The notes beneath the pieces were generated by a model. It saw only the letters and a program-made list of their open reading frames with translations. It was not told the origin of the DNA and did no database searches. 64,000 bases of DNA from Rhinopomastus cyanomelas. Taxonomy: Eukaryota; Chordata; Aves; Bucerotiformes; Rhinopomastidae. The stretch covers positions 2,621,804-2,685,803 of the forward strand of contig VXBP01008204.1 of NCBI GenBank assembly GCA_013400115.1. Reading direction: 5' to 3'. A program made the position numbers and the translations under genes. This document shows positions 36,701-50,532 of the stretch, in pieces. Position 1 is the stretch's first letter. Every line of letters begins with the position of its first letter.

Positions 36701-39063
36701 CAAGCAAATCAATTAACCAACTGGTATTAACTTAGAATTTAATCTTGATTTTTACTTTTTTTTAATTTGCTCTTGACAAAAGTCTTCTTGTTTTTGGTTT
36801 GGAGTGAGAAATTACCAGACTTACTGTAACATACAGGATCAGTTGTTTCGTGTTTTGTCCTTTCTCTGGGACAGAAGTTGATTTCTAAAAACTCACTACA
36901 GAAGTGAAGTAGCCAGTTCTATGGGTTCAATAACTTGCATTCAGTATCACAGGAAACTGGTCCTGTGACCTCTACACATGCAGTTCTAAATAAAACTGCA
37001 GTATTTGAAAGGTTCATTGTCATTAGGATTAGACTGCTTTAGTATTTATACATTTTGGAAAATAATTGAGAAGACTTCATAGCTGTTTTAAATCGTTGTG
37101 TCAGCAGGAAATAATATAAACAGCAGGAATGGTAAATTATTTTTTTCCCCAAATACAATCAATTTAATGAAGTTAGGATTTATAATGGAATCTGAAATTA
37201 TGTTATAGTATCAGATTTTTTATTTAGACTCTAAGGCATGCAGAAAAGCCTGTTTTGGTTTTTTTTTGTCTGATTCTAGGGAAATGCCAAGCACCTTTCC
37301 AATGGTACTAGGAGCCCTCAGCTCTCCCAGGAGGTCTGTGTTGTTAAGGGCACTCAAAGAATCTTATTGCTCAATTCCATGGGGGAGGGTTTGATCTCTG
37401 TCCAGTTTCTTTTTCCTTTCATTTTCCTTTCTTCCTATTATCCTTGCTTGTGTCTGAGGCTGCTTCCCGAGGGCCTTTCACATAGCTACATTCCGTAGCA
37501 GGTTGCGTGCAGAGCTTGGAATCGACAGCTGTAATGGGTATGGCAAGGCATTTCGGACATGGTGTCTTGCAAATCTGGATGCCTGTGTTTCTTTGCCCTT
37601 TGGCTGCTGTAGTGGTACAGCTTCTGGATTTCTCTGTTGCTGTCTCATCTGCCCCATTTCAGTCTGTTTTACACTCTTAAATGTCATCATTCACTTTTGT
37701 GCTGATTCTTCTCCGTAGCCTTCCACTCATAACCTGCAGAGCTGGTCTTTGAGTGCAGGAGTGGGGGCTGTACTATTGAAACCCCCTAGTACTCTTGACT
37801 TTGAGCTTAATTTGCTCACCATGTTCCTGAGCAAGGATGGGGGCTGATAGTTGTGCACCGGGTAACTCGTGTGCCACGGGTTCTCAAACACAAGAAGCAG
37901 AAGCTGAAAGCGTGTGGCATGTGTAGCTGTAAGTCAGCGCTGACTGTCTGGTGAGCAGGAAAGCCTGATGTACCAGAACAGCAGTGCTGCGCAGCTCTAC
38001 CTCACTGTGCAGGGGAAGAGTTGGGGGTGGTGAACACTAGCTTAAGCACAGTTTTAAATGTGTATTTTCTGTCCGAGCAGTTCACTGCCCCCCGTGCTGA
38101 TGATTGGCAGTTTTCAGTCTTTCCTGTATCCTCTGGAGTTAGGACAGTGTTGTAATTCTAATTTTATCGGGGAAGAGAAGGCACAGGGGGCCTACAAGAA
38201 ATGCCTGCAAGAGCGAATCTCTGTGTCAGCGCGTGTTGGGCCCACGTTGGTCTACTTTTCTGTACAAAGCCCTTACCTCTTTCTTCATGTCCCAGAGAGC
38301 TGATCTCTGAGGCTTTTTGCTGCTTTCTAGCGCCTCTCAGCTGTTTGTGTGATGCTTTGTTTATTTACTTGTGGGGTTTTTGGTTTTTCTTAGCTGATTG
38401 CACGGATAGATCACACCTTACTCCACAGCTAGTGGGAGCTGAGTTTTGACTCGTTGTGTGTAGGTGGTTTAGAATCTGGCCCTTGTGTAATATGCTGGGG
38501 ATAGAGACTGTTTTCTGCCTCAAGCCTTATAGTGCCAGGGAGCTCTATTCATGGCTCAGGACTTGGCATTGCTTCATGGAGTACAAATCCACATGTGTAA
38601 AACAGAGAAGGGATGAGATTTGCTGTGTTGTGTTTTGATTTATGCCACATTTTGATAATGTACAAACGGTGTGATTACTGTCTGGAATCTTCATGCTGCT
38701 GTTATAATTTTGTCCAGAAATAATTGGAAATTGGATCTTGTCTTTCTCGAGAGTGTACACGAGTATGATAATTGACTTTTCAAGAAAGAAAAACTGGAAA
38801 AGATTGCTTCTCTGTTAGATACGTTGAGAGGGACTGGCCAGCACAGTTAGCTGTAGTTAGGTGTGAGCATGATTTGTTTTTGAGAAATCATAGTATGAGT
38901 TTGTGTGTTAGAGTGGGGAAATGGCTTACTGGTCTGCATGTGAGGCAGAATCACACCTTGTTAAAGTCTTGGGTGGGTTTCTACTGACAGCAGTTGATCA
39001 GAGCAGGTGGGGCTGTGCTTGGGTAGCTTCATTCATCCTCAGCACATCCCATCTGCCCATTGT

Positions 39064-39463
39064 CACAGAATCAGTTTCACTCTGGTTGGAGAAGACCCCT
39101 GGGATCATAGAGTCCAACCATCTACCCTACCTTACAATTTCACCCCTAAACCATATCCCTCAACACCTCATCCAAACCATCTTTAAACACATCCAGGGAC
39201 GGCAACTCAACTACCTTCCTGGGAAGCCCATTCCAGTGCCTGACCACCCTTTCTGTGAAAAAATTTTTCCTAATATCAAGTCTAAACCTACCCTGTTGTA
39301 ACTTGAACCCATTCCCTCTTGTTCTATCACTGATTGTTGTGAGAAGAGACCAGCACCAACCCCTTCACAATGTTCCTTCAGGTAGTTGTGATGAGGTCTC
39401 TTTTCAGCCTCCTCTTCTTCAAACTAAAGAGCCCCGGCTCTTTTAGTCTTTCCTTATCCAATG
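39064..39463 (-). repeat. CR1 LINE 3'-end fragment
   Basis: This minus-strand CR1 can be read on the + strand as 'GGTTGGAGAAGACCCCTGGG', 'CATAGAGTCCAACCATC', 'GGAAGCCCATTCCAGTGCC', 'TTTTTCCTAATATCAAGTCT' and 'CAGGTAGTTGTGATGAGGTC'. The order matches the end of the ORF and the 3' UTR. It is moderately diverged, with the coding part broken. Confidence 0.92.
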
Positions 39464-42400
39464 GAGAATAAATCTTATATGATTTGCCCCAGTGCAGCCT
39501 GCAAGTGTAGGCAAGCAGGTTGTAATGATACTGAATGGCTGCTGGCACTAAGTTAAGCTTTTCCTTGTCTCTGCTGATCTGCATCAGAAGCTGAGGTCCT
39601 GCAGATGATTTTGGGAAAAAAAAGTATCTATACGTCACGTAGGTGAGGTTTTGTATGCAGTGTCTCTTCAGTGATGCTTGGCTTTGCGGGGCTACAACTG
39701 TAAGTTCACCAGACAAAAAACCAGAAAATGTCAATGAACCCAGCAAATGGAACAAGAAGCACAAACCTGATTCTCTAGTGAGCGATGAGGCCTCTGAAAG
39801 TGGTAGGGCTGATGTAGCAATTTCTGCAGGGGAGCCCACTGTGTTCCCCTTTGTCACCCTGTTTATTTTATAGCCTTCCAAGTGAGAAGATCCTGCAGAG
39901 CTGCAGCACGTGCTTTTCTTTTTGCGTTAGTGATACAGCCATGCACGGAATTAGTGCTTTGATACCGTCAGTAGGTATAAAATTTGATTTGTAATCTCAG
40001 TTTGAGTTGTGCAAAGAGGCCTTTATGTAAACTAGAAGAAAGCTCAGTTGTTGATGTTCTCTGCAACTCTGATTCACCACTGCAGCATCTCTGTGGTGAA
40101 TCGTTGCTTGATGTCTGAAGGCTTGTGATCCCTTGGTCTCCTGGGTTTGGGGGAAGCCGCTCTAGAAACACGGTTTGCAGCAGTGGGACTGTTAGTCAGG
40201 CCTTGTGCTGTTCATGTTGCAGCACTATTCTACTGCTGTGGGCTCATTTGAAGCACTGCAGGCACAGGGACAAGAAACTTCAGAATTTGGTGCGTAGGGT
40301 CTTTTTTGACATGTGAAGGTTGTTAGCCATGGCTCCTAGAGTGACTTGGTGCCATGGGATAGTAGGGAGGATATTTGGGCTAAACCTGGTCATCCATTTC
40401 TGGAATTTTATTTTTTTTCTTTCCATTACAGTCAATGTGAAGCCAATTCCCTTGTTTAGATACTGTTGTTTGTCAGGTGTTTTTTTCTTTATTCCATCTT
40501 TACACTTTTTTTAACCCTTTCTGCGTCTCTTTGTAATGCCTCATGCACAACATACAGAGGGATCTATCCTTCATGCTTTTGTTTAACTTGACCTGATCCT
40601 TCCCTTGAAGTGGTTGTCACCTGGAGTGTTGTTTCTGTCTGCTCCTTTGTTTGTAGGTGAGACTGACTATCCTTTCTTGTTTCTGGCTCAGCTTTTAAAT
40701 AAGGTTTTTAAATAAGTTTCTGACCCAAACAGATCAGTCCACGTCATGCTGAATTAATTTTCTTGCTTGTTGGAGTTCCTGCTGTTGGTCATCTCCTGGT
40801 GCCTCCTGACAAACTTCTGCTTACATTCAAAGGCTGGCTCCCATTTGTTCTTCTCTCAAGAGTGTTGGCTCCTACTTATAGCCCCGTTTGAACCAACAAT
40901 GATAGAATTTGTTTTTGTTGACTATTTTGGGCTCTCTTGATCAGGGGCCATGGGTCTCTGGGGCTGTGCACTTAGCTGGCCTTTGCCTCGATCTCTTCTC
41001 AATGAGACACTGCCTTGTTGATCAGCTCAGAGGGAACAGGCCTGCTTTTTCCATCTTGCTGGATATATTCCCGTATCTAATTTTGTGCTCCCTACTGTAT
41101 TTCCATTCTTTGATATAAAAGTAACTTCAGTTCTGCTGCGTTATGAATGCAGTTTGAAGTAGCATAGATGATTTCCAACATTATCTTAATTACTTGTTTT
41201 TACTTAGCTGCTTGCTCTGTGACAAGCAGGCATGTGGACTGAGAGCAATTCTTTTGCCTCAGTTTTGATTAAAGTTCCTCTGCATAAATGAGTCGATTAT
41301 TTTCTGAACAGTTCTCATTTATCTCCTTCCATCTGTTACACCATTAAGAAAGGAGAAGTTACGGGAAGGGACAGATGACATTGGGATTGCAGTTGAGACT
41401 CACTCTCGTCGTCATATCCCTGGTGCCTGGGCAGCCATAAAGCAATGTATAGGTGTGGTAAGGTAACAGGGCACCCGCTCTGCTTTGCCTTTAGCAGTTA
41501 GACTACAAACTACAGCAGTTCATGAACTGTTTCACAAGTAGCATAGCCATCTGGGAGCAGTGGGAGGCAGCCACCTCACTGCCTACATGTTAGTTACTCC
41601 TGCTTGTGAGCTAGAACTGTAAGAACAGAAGACACTAGGGCTCTTCTGTTTTTCTCAACCTTACTGTTCCATGGATCTCCCAGATGCTAGTTATGTCCCT
41701 ATTGACAGAATATAACCCCAGACATCAGGTCTTCTGTGTGCTCTTCCTGATATTGTTGCAGCCTGGGTCACTCTTTGTGCCTCAATTTCCTTAACACAGT
41801 GTCTAGCTAACAGTGATGTTCATGTGTTTTCAAATATATTTCTCCTCCCTTCACCTCCAGGCACAGTATTGCAGCAGTATACTTGTAACATGAGAGATAA
41901 CTAACAAGTCTAAATAGAAGTGAAGAAAGCCTGGCCTGGCCCAGAGCCATACAAATGCCATCAGTTTCTTTTCAAACAAAGTGCATTTCAGTCAAGTGGT
42001 GTTTACTCAAAAAGCCTCCTTTTCCCCAGTGCATCTGAAGGCAGTTTCTTTAGGTCAGAAGATGAGTGTTGCAGAGAAGTACATGTTCTCCAAACAGATT
42101 GTTGTTCTGAGGATGACATTGCTAAGGCTATTTCTGGATATGACCATCTTCCTCGAAAGGGTAATGTTATGCGTGGGAAGAAGCATGGTATAGGGCAAAG
42201 GGCTGGCCTGCTGGGCCCTTGGATCTTTTCCTGAGTCTGCTGCTGAAAGGCTTTAAGATCTGAGCATGTCGGGTGACCTACATGGGTTCTACCATCTGTA
42301 CGTTACATAGCTCCCACCATCTGTACGTTGGGGTAATGCACACACTTTTCTAATCCTGTTTTATGGGATCAAAATCAGTATTTTGGAGCTTGCTGCTGCT

Positions 42401-45400
42401 TGAAAATTGCCTCCTGTGCCTCTATTCTCTTTCTGTAAATCTCTGTGATCTCCCTGCTGTACAGCTGCCATCATCTATGGTTCTGAGGCCCCAACTACGT
42501 AGTGAGATTCCTGGAGCCTGCTGGAAGTGAGCAAGACAGGGGCTGCAGAGAGCTTTATGCAGTGTCAGGCCTTACCCTGCTCTATTACCCTGTAATAAAC
42601 TTGAATATTCAACAGGGACAATTTAATTAGCAGCAATATAAAGGTATTAGCAGAGTATGAATGAAATCTATGCCTCATTCTACTTAAATAATTCATTTTG
42701 CTTTGAATGATCTGTTTATGATAATCATGTAGGGAGGCTGCCCTTCCCAAGTAGCACTTAGGAGAGACCTTGAGTACAGTGCAGACCTGATATTAGTGAG
42801 AAGAAACTTCAGTGTTTTGCTCTTAGTCTGTGCCATGCTCTTCTCTCTTCATGAGGGAGCTTTGAGATGTCATGGTGAAGCCACCTGACATTTCTCTTCA
42901 CCAGGTGCTGAAAAACATGGTTTTGCCAATGTATGAAAAGAAATATGGAGAACCCATCTTCAGAAAGTTAAAACTCCCTTGCTTCATGGATCATTGACAG
43001 GAAGCCTGCCTTGATGACAGCAAAGAATATATTTTTTCCTGACCTAAGTTTGTCTACCTAAGTTTGACAAACTTGTCAGTGATTACGGAAGATATCAGCA
43101 GTTGCATATCTGAGGGAGATAGATGTGGTTTTCTGTACTGATACAGTTAAGATAGGCTCCCTCCAAATGAATGTACGTCAGTTTCTGTGTTTGATCTGTG
43201 TGCATGAACCTCTTCTGATGTAGTTAACTGGGCTGGGAAAAGCAGTAGCTGTTTTCTGTAGGACCTCTGCTCGGTTGTTGTAGAAGTCAGAAGGCAGAGA
43301 AACAGCAGTGAACAGCACATTGGAAGACTCACTTCACTCCTGACCTCTGTCAACAGCCCTGTTTACATTCAGCAAGTCTGTTTCAGTCTTCCTTGTCATT
43401 GGAGACTCCCAAATAGTTATTGCTTGTATGGGATTTTTTTTTTCCATGGTATGAGCCTGGAATCTGAGCTGCAGGAATGCTGATGTTGCACACCTGCAAG
43501 GGGCTTCAGTAGGCATTGTGCTTTCAACGCGTAAAGTGGCCCAGAAAACCAGGCCCTTCGGGTTCTGCACAGAAGCACTCAGAAGGATGAGAAGCTGCAA
43601 CTGATTTCCCTGTTCCTTAGCTTCTCGTTTGGAAAGTGAGGATGCTTGGCAGTAAGCATGCTGTGAACTGCCTAGCTGCTGCTCTTGGTGAGCCTGTCAG
43701 AAAGCCTGTAAGGAAACCACCATTTCTGTATTCAGAGCAGGGCTTGGCTCAAGGCCACACGTTGAACAATGAGGAGAAAACAAAATATTGAATAGCTGCT
43801 TGTTCAGCAAACTCTGTTACTCTTGGCCATTCAGGGCCCTGCATGAGGGAGTGTGGGAGATGGGGCAGTTTTCCTTTCGTGCTAGAGGCTAGAACTAGCC
43901 TCCTGCACGTAGGGTCTCAGGTGGGACAGGAGAAGGCTCACGTCAGCACACTTGCTACCAGCCTATACAGTGTTGGGGGGAAGCCAGCTGGGGACTTCTT
44001 TGCTGGATCCAGATTGCAGCACTGAATGCTGCTGTTGTGTGGCCTGGCTTAGAAAACTGTTTCCCTGCAGAGTGCTGCCTTGTGCTGCTTAACAGGATGT
44101 TTCTCTGGTTTGGGAAGCCCAGCTCTGGGACTGGGAGAGGCCTGTGGTGCTCAGCAAGGAGCAGCTGTCTTGCCCTTTCCTCCTTTGTGCTGAGAAAGCA
44201 GAACACACACCAGCAGAATAGCGTGCTGCTTTGTATGGGGCTGTGATTGCAGTTCCTTCCCCAGCCAAGGGTTAAACCTGATGTGTTTATTGGATGAGTT
44301 TTATTGATAAACTAATATTGCTTTGCTCTTTGTTCCCCTTTTAGATTCTGCTCTGGCATCTTGAGAGTAGGGCTGGTTCACTTGGCAGACAGTGGGCAAG
44401 ACATGAGGGCTGGTTTGGGTTGGTGTTGGCTGTTTTTATGCCACTTTCTCACTTCCAGCTTCTTGTGTCTTTTTTTGTCTTTGACCCAAGAATCAGGTGG
44501 CACAAATGCCATTGTGAGATGTCTCTCTGGGGTATCTGAGAACACCATCCCATTGCGAGTCTTGTCCTGGGATTGAGGGAACCCAAGTGACGTATCCTGC
44601 TCTGCTGCCACAGGCTTCCTGCATGACCTTGGGAAAAGCAGTTCTGAGTGTTTGGTGTGCTGCCCCTGCTGCATGAAAAGTGTTGGGGATGAGTTTACTT
44701 CTGAATGATTGCAAACAGAAATAATGATGATAAGGAGCATGTACCAAACTGAGATGGGCTGTGTAAACACTGTGAACTTGCTTTGAAGACTTTTATTCTT
44801 CAAGGGTTGTACCTTTTAAAACCAATTTTGACAGAAGACTTCTAGGATACTGTTGAAACCCACGAGTAGGTGACTTGCTGCATTCGTAAACCCCACGCAA
44901 GAGATCTTTTTCCTCTTACTGAGCTAAAAACAGTCTGTAGGGCCATTTCTCCTTTTGCAGAGATGATTAAGCATGAACAAATGCCAGTACGGCTGTGTTC
45001 CCTTTGCTGTTGGAGACAAAGAATGTGAACCCTGGAAGGGGTCTGGCTTGATCCTGGGAAAACAGCTTTGATCAGAGCTTTGGGAGGAACCTGATACCAT
45101 GTCCATCTAAGTGACAGAAAATGTAGCCACAGTATGGGGCCAGGTTAATCTGATGCATCTCCACTGACGTCAGTGAGAAGGTGAGACAGTATGTTCTGGC
45201 TCCTCACTTCAGCTCTTGATGGAGAAGCATTTTTTCTGAACCTTGAGGCCAGTTGAGGATCATGGAATAATTGTGACTAAGAAAAGTTTTGTCACTAGTA
45301 TTGCGTGGAGACAAATGTTTTGTTAGATTTGCTGGTCTGCACGTCTGAGGTGAGGCTCGAAGCTGCTGCTGGCAAAGGTTATAAGGACAGCAGCAGAAGG

Positions 45401-47957
45401 TTTTCTGCTCCAGCTATGCCATCTCCTGTTCAGCTGTGTCCTGTTCCTCACTGTAGGAGCTCTTGGCAGTGCTGAGTGTAAGCTGTTGTGTTTGCAAGGC
45501 TCCTGGGCCTCCCAAAGGTGAGATGGCCTCACAGCTTCCTTAGCAACTCCAGCCTTTGAGCATCTCCATCTGGGCAGGAAAGTTTTTGTCTGGGCTGTCA
45601 GCTATTTGTCTGGGCTGAAAGCTTCATGTGCTGCTACTGGTAGAGCCTTTCCGTAGGCATTCCAGACCATGACTTGTGCAGCTGGTTTTATAGACTGCTT
45701 ATGGTGTTGATCCACTGCTACTTGAAACCTGGCGCAACACTGAGGAACCAGTAAGTTTTGTGTTGTAAACATGGGTGAATTTAAAATAGAAAAAAAACCC
45801 CACTGAAAAAGCCCTTTTCATTAGTTTTGTCTTGTCATTTGACTGTTTCAAATAAGAGTCTGTGGAAGACCTCACATGAAAGACAGATAAGTAGTGTAGT
45901 TCTCTGCTTCCAGAAGGCTTGGGGAATGGAAGTAAAGCATTTCCTGCAAGGCAGTTTGGTGGCTGAGTGAATGGGTGTCAGCAGAGCCAGAAGGTGGGAG
46001 AGGTCAGTAAAACGAATGAGATTGTAGTGTGATGGTGTGTGAGCAGCAGTGGTGTCTGAATCTGCGCGAAGATGGGAGGTGGTTGGCCTGGTCTACGGAA
46101 GGGTGTTATTGTTCTGCTGAACATGATTCTTGTATCTGTGCTTTAGTATGTACAAGCTGATGGAATACTTCTTTCTTGATTGAGGTGAGTGAATTTGGAG
46201 GAGAATCACCAGCTCTGCATTAGCATTATGATCATTTTTATCCCTACTCTGTATCTGGCACTACCTTGGGCCAGCAGCATCTTCTGAGCTGCCAGTATGT
46301 CTGTAGTGATGCAGATGGAGCTCTTGGAGTCCTGAGCTCCTCTAGAGCTAGGAGCTGGTGCCAGATACAGACAGGAGAGTGACCAGGTAGAAAGAGATGA
46401 CAAGGCCATCGGGTCTAAATGCCATCTGTGTATGGCAACAGGGACTCTGAATTGCTTGGTTTTCCCAACAGAAAATAGTTACTTCACTAAGAAGTCAAAC
46501 CAAGCCACAGATATGCTGCAAATGCATTCGTTGGGCTATTTATCAATATTAAATGTGGAAACCAAAAGGTCAGCAGTGTTTAATGTCATGTGGCAGCTTT
46601 GTGATTTTAATTACAGTGAAAAACCCAATGACAAATGAATTCAGTGCTCTTTAGAGCTTGTTCCTCCCTGATGCGGTTTGTTTTGTTGGCTTACCTGTGC
46701 TCAGGGAAAGTTTGGCTGCCTCTGCCATGGCAGAAGAGATTTTATTTTAAATAAAGAAAAATGGGATAAAGTGACAAATTATTTTCAGTGTTTCATGCAC
46801 TGGGGGAATTCAGTGTTGCTTAATGTTTGAGCAACACCTTGTTAAAACAGTGAGGTTCAGGCAGAATCACAGTAACGGGCACAAAATGGTTGTTGCATCT
46901 GAACTTAAATCAGTGACTGACAACTGCTTGTTGTCTTCCTATTTTGTAGCAGTTCCAGATGTCTGGGGTAAAGAGAAATAAACTTTAGTCTCTCTCAGCT
47001 TTTTGTTGTTCAAATTCTAGGGGGGGACTGCTGCTCTTTTTGTTGTTGTTCACTTGGCTTCTTTATGTGAAACTTCTAAAACTGTCTTGATCTTTTCCCA
47101 AGCTGTTTTCAAAATGCAGCCCACAGGACCCTTCTCTTTGTATACCATTCTTTCAGTTTTAGTGGTAGTTATTGGGATGTTTCAAATTTATCATTCAAGA
47201 ACTGACCACTGCAGAAACTTGACTTTTAAATTAAGAATGTGTGAACAGTTTGTGCTTGAGTTCCAAGCTGAGTTACAGCTTGAGCAGCTGAGGTTCTGAG
47301 TGGTGCTGGTACATGTGTTTGAGCTTTTGTTTTCCTCTCTGAACATGCCCATGCATGTATGGTTGTGCTTTCAGCTTTGCAGGTGGGAGCAAGGTCCTGC
47401 TTACCCTGTCTGCCGTACAGCAGGGATGTCAGCTACTCTCATTTGTGGTCCGTGCTTAAAAGCAGTGTCTGCAGCACTGGGTGACACAGGCTGAGACCAG
47501 CAGCAGCAAAGTAGAATCACACCAGTTCCTTGCTGTTGTAAATACACTGTTAGAAGTAACCCTGAACTGGTCTGCAGGTGTTGCAGTCATTTCCAGCTGT
47601 GGTGTTCATCCTACACCTGTCAAAAAGCTGACAATTGTGGACAGGGATGGAGCTTTGATTTCAGTCTGGTGATGCTCTGTAGGGTCTCAGTTGATGATAA
47701 GGCCAGCTTGGTTAGAGAGGTTCCATTACATTTGTTTCTGTACCTGTTTAAAATGGTTTTTTTCTGAATGTAGTATCAGTTACAGGCTTTTGTATTTTTC
47801 TTCACTGACAGCTATGTCCTTGTTTAACTCCAAATAAATCTTAGTAATATGTGCAGTACAAAGATGAGGGGAGGAAAATAATCTCTAGATCAGGAGTTAC
47901 AGAAAATGAAATGAATTTTGAACAGAAGAGGTGATTTCTGTATCTGTTGTTCAAGCA

Positions 47958-48306
47958 AAGAGAAACTGGAGGAGATTTAAGGGAAGGCCTTATCACTCAC
48001 AGTAACTGCCTGAAGGAAAGTTGCAGACAGGTGGGGGTTGGGCTCTTCTCCCAGGCAACTAGTGATAGGACAGGAGGGCAGGGCCTGAAGCTGCACCACA
48101 GGAGGTTTAGGGTGGATGTTAGGAAGCATTTACTCACGGAAAGGTGATTAGACACTGGAAGGGACTGCCCAGGGGGAATTGCCATCCCTGGACAGACTAG
48201 ATGTGGCACTTAGTGCCATGGTCTAGGTTGTGGTGATGTTAGGTTATGGGCTGGGCTTGATGATCTTGGAGGTCTTTTCCAGCCTCAATAATTCTGTAAT
48301 TCTGTG
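47958..48306 (+). repeat. CR1 LINE 3'-end fragment
   Basis: The piece is a + strand CR1 fragment: 'GGGAAGGCCTTATCACTC', 'GGGCTCTTCTCCCAGGCAAC', 'AGTGATAGGACAGGAGG', 'GATGTGGCACTTAGTGCC' and 'GATGATCTTGGAGGTCTTTT', ending in AATTCTGTAATTCTGTG. The 'GTGGCACTT' tail marks a different CR1 subfamily from the 30.5 and 57 kb copies. Confidence 0.92.
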
Positions 48307-50502
48307 AGAAAATAAGTTAGTGAGTGGTGGTAGTGGTGAGTGGTACTGGGTTGTTTATCTTCTGAAATGTAGATGGAAGGGAAAATGGAAACTTTTCCAA
48401 ATGCCCTCAGTAAACCTAAGCAAAGCATAGACAGGTAAGAGGAGAATACCATCCCCACAGGATTCATTCAGCTTTGCTGAGATTCTTCCCTTTGCATTCA
48501 GCTTAGGTGGGAGTGTTGGAAGTAGCTTGGGGTTTGTTTCATTCCTTCCCATCAATATGGTTAAAAGTCACAGCATAAATTTCCTGACTTGGTGAAAAGC
48601 CTGTGACCCCTCTCAGTTGTCTTGTTCATCAGAAGGCAGATAGGTAATAAAGGGTCTCCTGTGTGAGAGGAGCATGGAGAACCTGCTGTTTTAATTTTGT
48701 TCACAGCAGTAGGCCAAACTTTGTTCTTTCAGTGCTGGCCTTGATAATTGACTCGATGTAATATAGGAATTCAAGCCCCTGCATATCTCTGGCTTTATAA
48801 CTGCTAATGTCCTAGTCAGGAAGAGTGCAGAGTCTCCCGCGCAAACATGCAGTAAGTAAGAACAATAAGCATGTGTGTTTCAGAGAACACACGGGCAGTG
48901 GTTTTAAACAGCTTGGCTCAGCCCAGCCCTCATGGGTTATTTTGCATCCAGGTTGCCCAGACAAATGCATTTTGCAGGTTGAGAGTTTGGGAGATGTGAG
49001 TTTGATTTGAGAGATTTTCTGGACTAAGTATGTTCTCATCTCTGATTCCTGGGAACTAGACTTAAGGGACTCTTTGGGAGTTTATTCAACTTTGAGTTTG
49101 GTTATAGTGTGCCTTCACTTTACGGTATCTCATATCCGCCTGCTGAGGGTACCTTGTACAGACATACATTTGGTTTTTCCTCTGGCCACTGGCAGCTTTC
49201 AGCCATGGCTAGCTAGCTCAGGCTCGTTTACCTTGTTTTTCACAGACATCTGTGGTTTATTCATCATCTTCAATGAGGTTCTAACACCTGTTAAGCAGTC
49301 CTCCTCCCTTTTTTGGAAAAGCATTTAATTATGACAGGGTTTCCCTTGGAGCACATCCTCCATTCAGTTCCCTAATTGTAGAATTCTCTGTGGGATTCTC
49401 CAGATGGGGGATAGAGGATAATCTTCTCAGAGCTCCGGAAGAAATGTGATGCCAAATTACAGAAAATAGATCCTTTTTTATTAAGCTCTTGGGCTCCTTT
49501 TACTCTTATTTAAGGTGACCTTCCATTAAAGAGAAATGTAGGATAAATGGCTATAATTTTTAAATAATCCCCCACCCTTACCTGGGTTACTAACAACACC
49601 ATTAGATCAGAAATCCTGGAAGGATTTTAGCTTTCTTTGCCACTTGGACTGTCATCACAGAGGCAAGGAGAACGAACTTGCCTGTTTGCTTTTTGTTTCT
49701 CACTGGTCTTCTTTTCAAGCTGTGAGCTGTGAATTAGGGAGTGCTGGCAGTGTGTGTGGGGTGGTGGGCAGGTACAGAGACAAAGCCCTCTCCTTTGTCA
49801 AATGGTCATGGTACCACTTCATGGGTCACTTGCTTTGCTGCAAGCTAGTGCTGTGGCAGTGCTGTTCGGATCCCTGAGGGGTTTCCAGACATCCTAAAAG
49901 CACTACTTAGTGCTACTAATGTTTGCAAACATGGCAGTACTGGCCATCCCTTTTTGTGCCCAAATGCTGGCCATATCTGGAGCTCTACTAAGTTTGCTAA
50001 ATCTACCATGTGGCTGCAGAAGGGCTCCAGGCGCTGTTCTTACAGAGCCAGTTCTTCTGGATGGTTCCCGTGTATTTAATGTACACACATTAATACTCTA
50101 GGAGCTCCTGCATTAGCAGATAATGCCAGTATTTTTACAGATCAAAAGTAAAGCATGAAGAAAAGTAACTACAGTCCTGTACTGAGTTAGAGCCAGAGGC
50201 AGTTTGGAAATGGCTGACTGTGGTCCTCTGTTGTAATCGTTACCTCTCTTTGGGATTTTGTGTGCTTTTCTCACGGGAGCACTTTCTGTAGCACCAGTAA
50301 GAGTGCCTAGTTTGCACGCAGCAGGTAAATACTGGAGGGGAGGAATCCTTTGTCTTGCTGAGGTTGTAGCTGTAGATTGCAGTGTGTGGAGCTGGTGGGC
50401 TTTACACTGCGATACGCTGCTGGGGATGTGTAGTATGCAACAACTGAATTTTGGTGTTGAGAGGTCAGAGGTGACTAATACAAATTTTTGTTTCTCTTCC
50501 AG

Positions 50503-50532
50503 GTCTACGCACAATGAACTAGAAAAGAACCG
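50503..50532 (+). CDS. MXI1: MXI1-like exon 3 (start of basic region)
   Basis: This 30-base micro-exon is too short to show up as an ORF. The acceptor TTTCTCTTCCAG is excellent and the donor CCG|GTAAGT nearly ideal. Joined to exon 2, the split codon AG|G gives arginine, followed by STHNELEKN and a split CG| codon for the next arginine. This is the DNA-contacting start of the MAX-network basic region; the H and E of HNELEKNRR contact the E-box. The same 30-base exon is a known feature of MAD-family genes. It is the strongest single confirmation of the gene model. Confidence 0.95.

Larger units (their letters stand above)
33742..50502 (+). other. MXI1: Intron 2 of the MXI1-like gene
   Basis: This 16.8 kb intron carries CR1 copies at 39064-39463 and 47958-48306. 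Elsewhere it is T- and G-rich unique sequence with short chance ORFs only. AT-rich patches around 35.8-37.3 kb could hold regulatory elements but show no motif I would single out. A 13-bp sequence (CCATCTGTACGTT) is repeated near 42293 and 42318. Confidence 0.8.

Noticed and set aside
47054..47299. Hydrophobic 81-codon ORF that could suggest a membrane protein
   Set aside because: T-rich intron sequence gives Leu/Val/Phe-rich translations by default; no signal-anchor logic or homologue recognised.
22172..50532. Assigning the gene to MXD1, MXD3 or MXD4
   Set aside because: Those have EAEHGYAS and different linkers. The ECEHGYAS junction, RRLSRA block and GKRGRPR first exon are MXI1-type.
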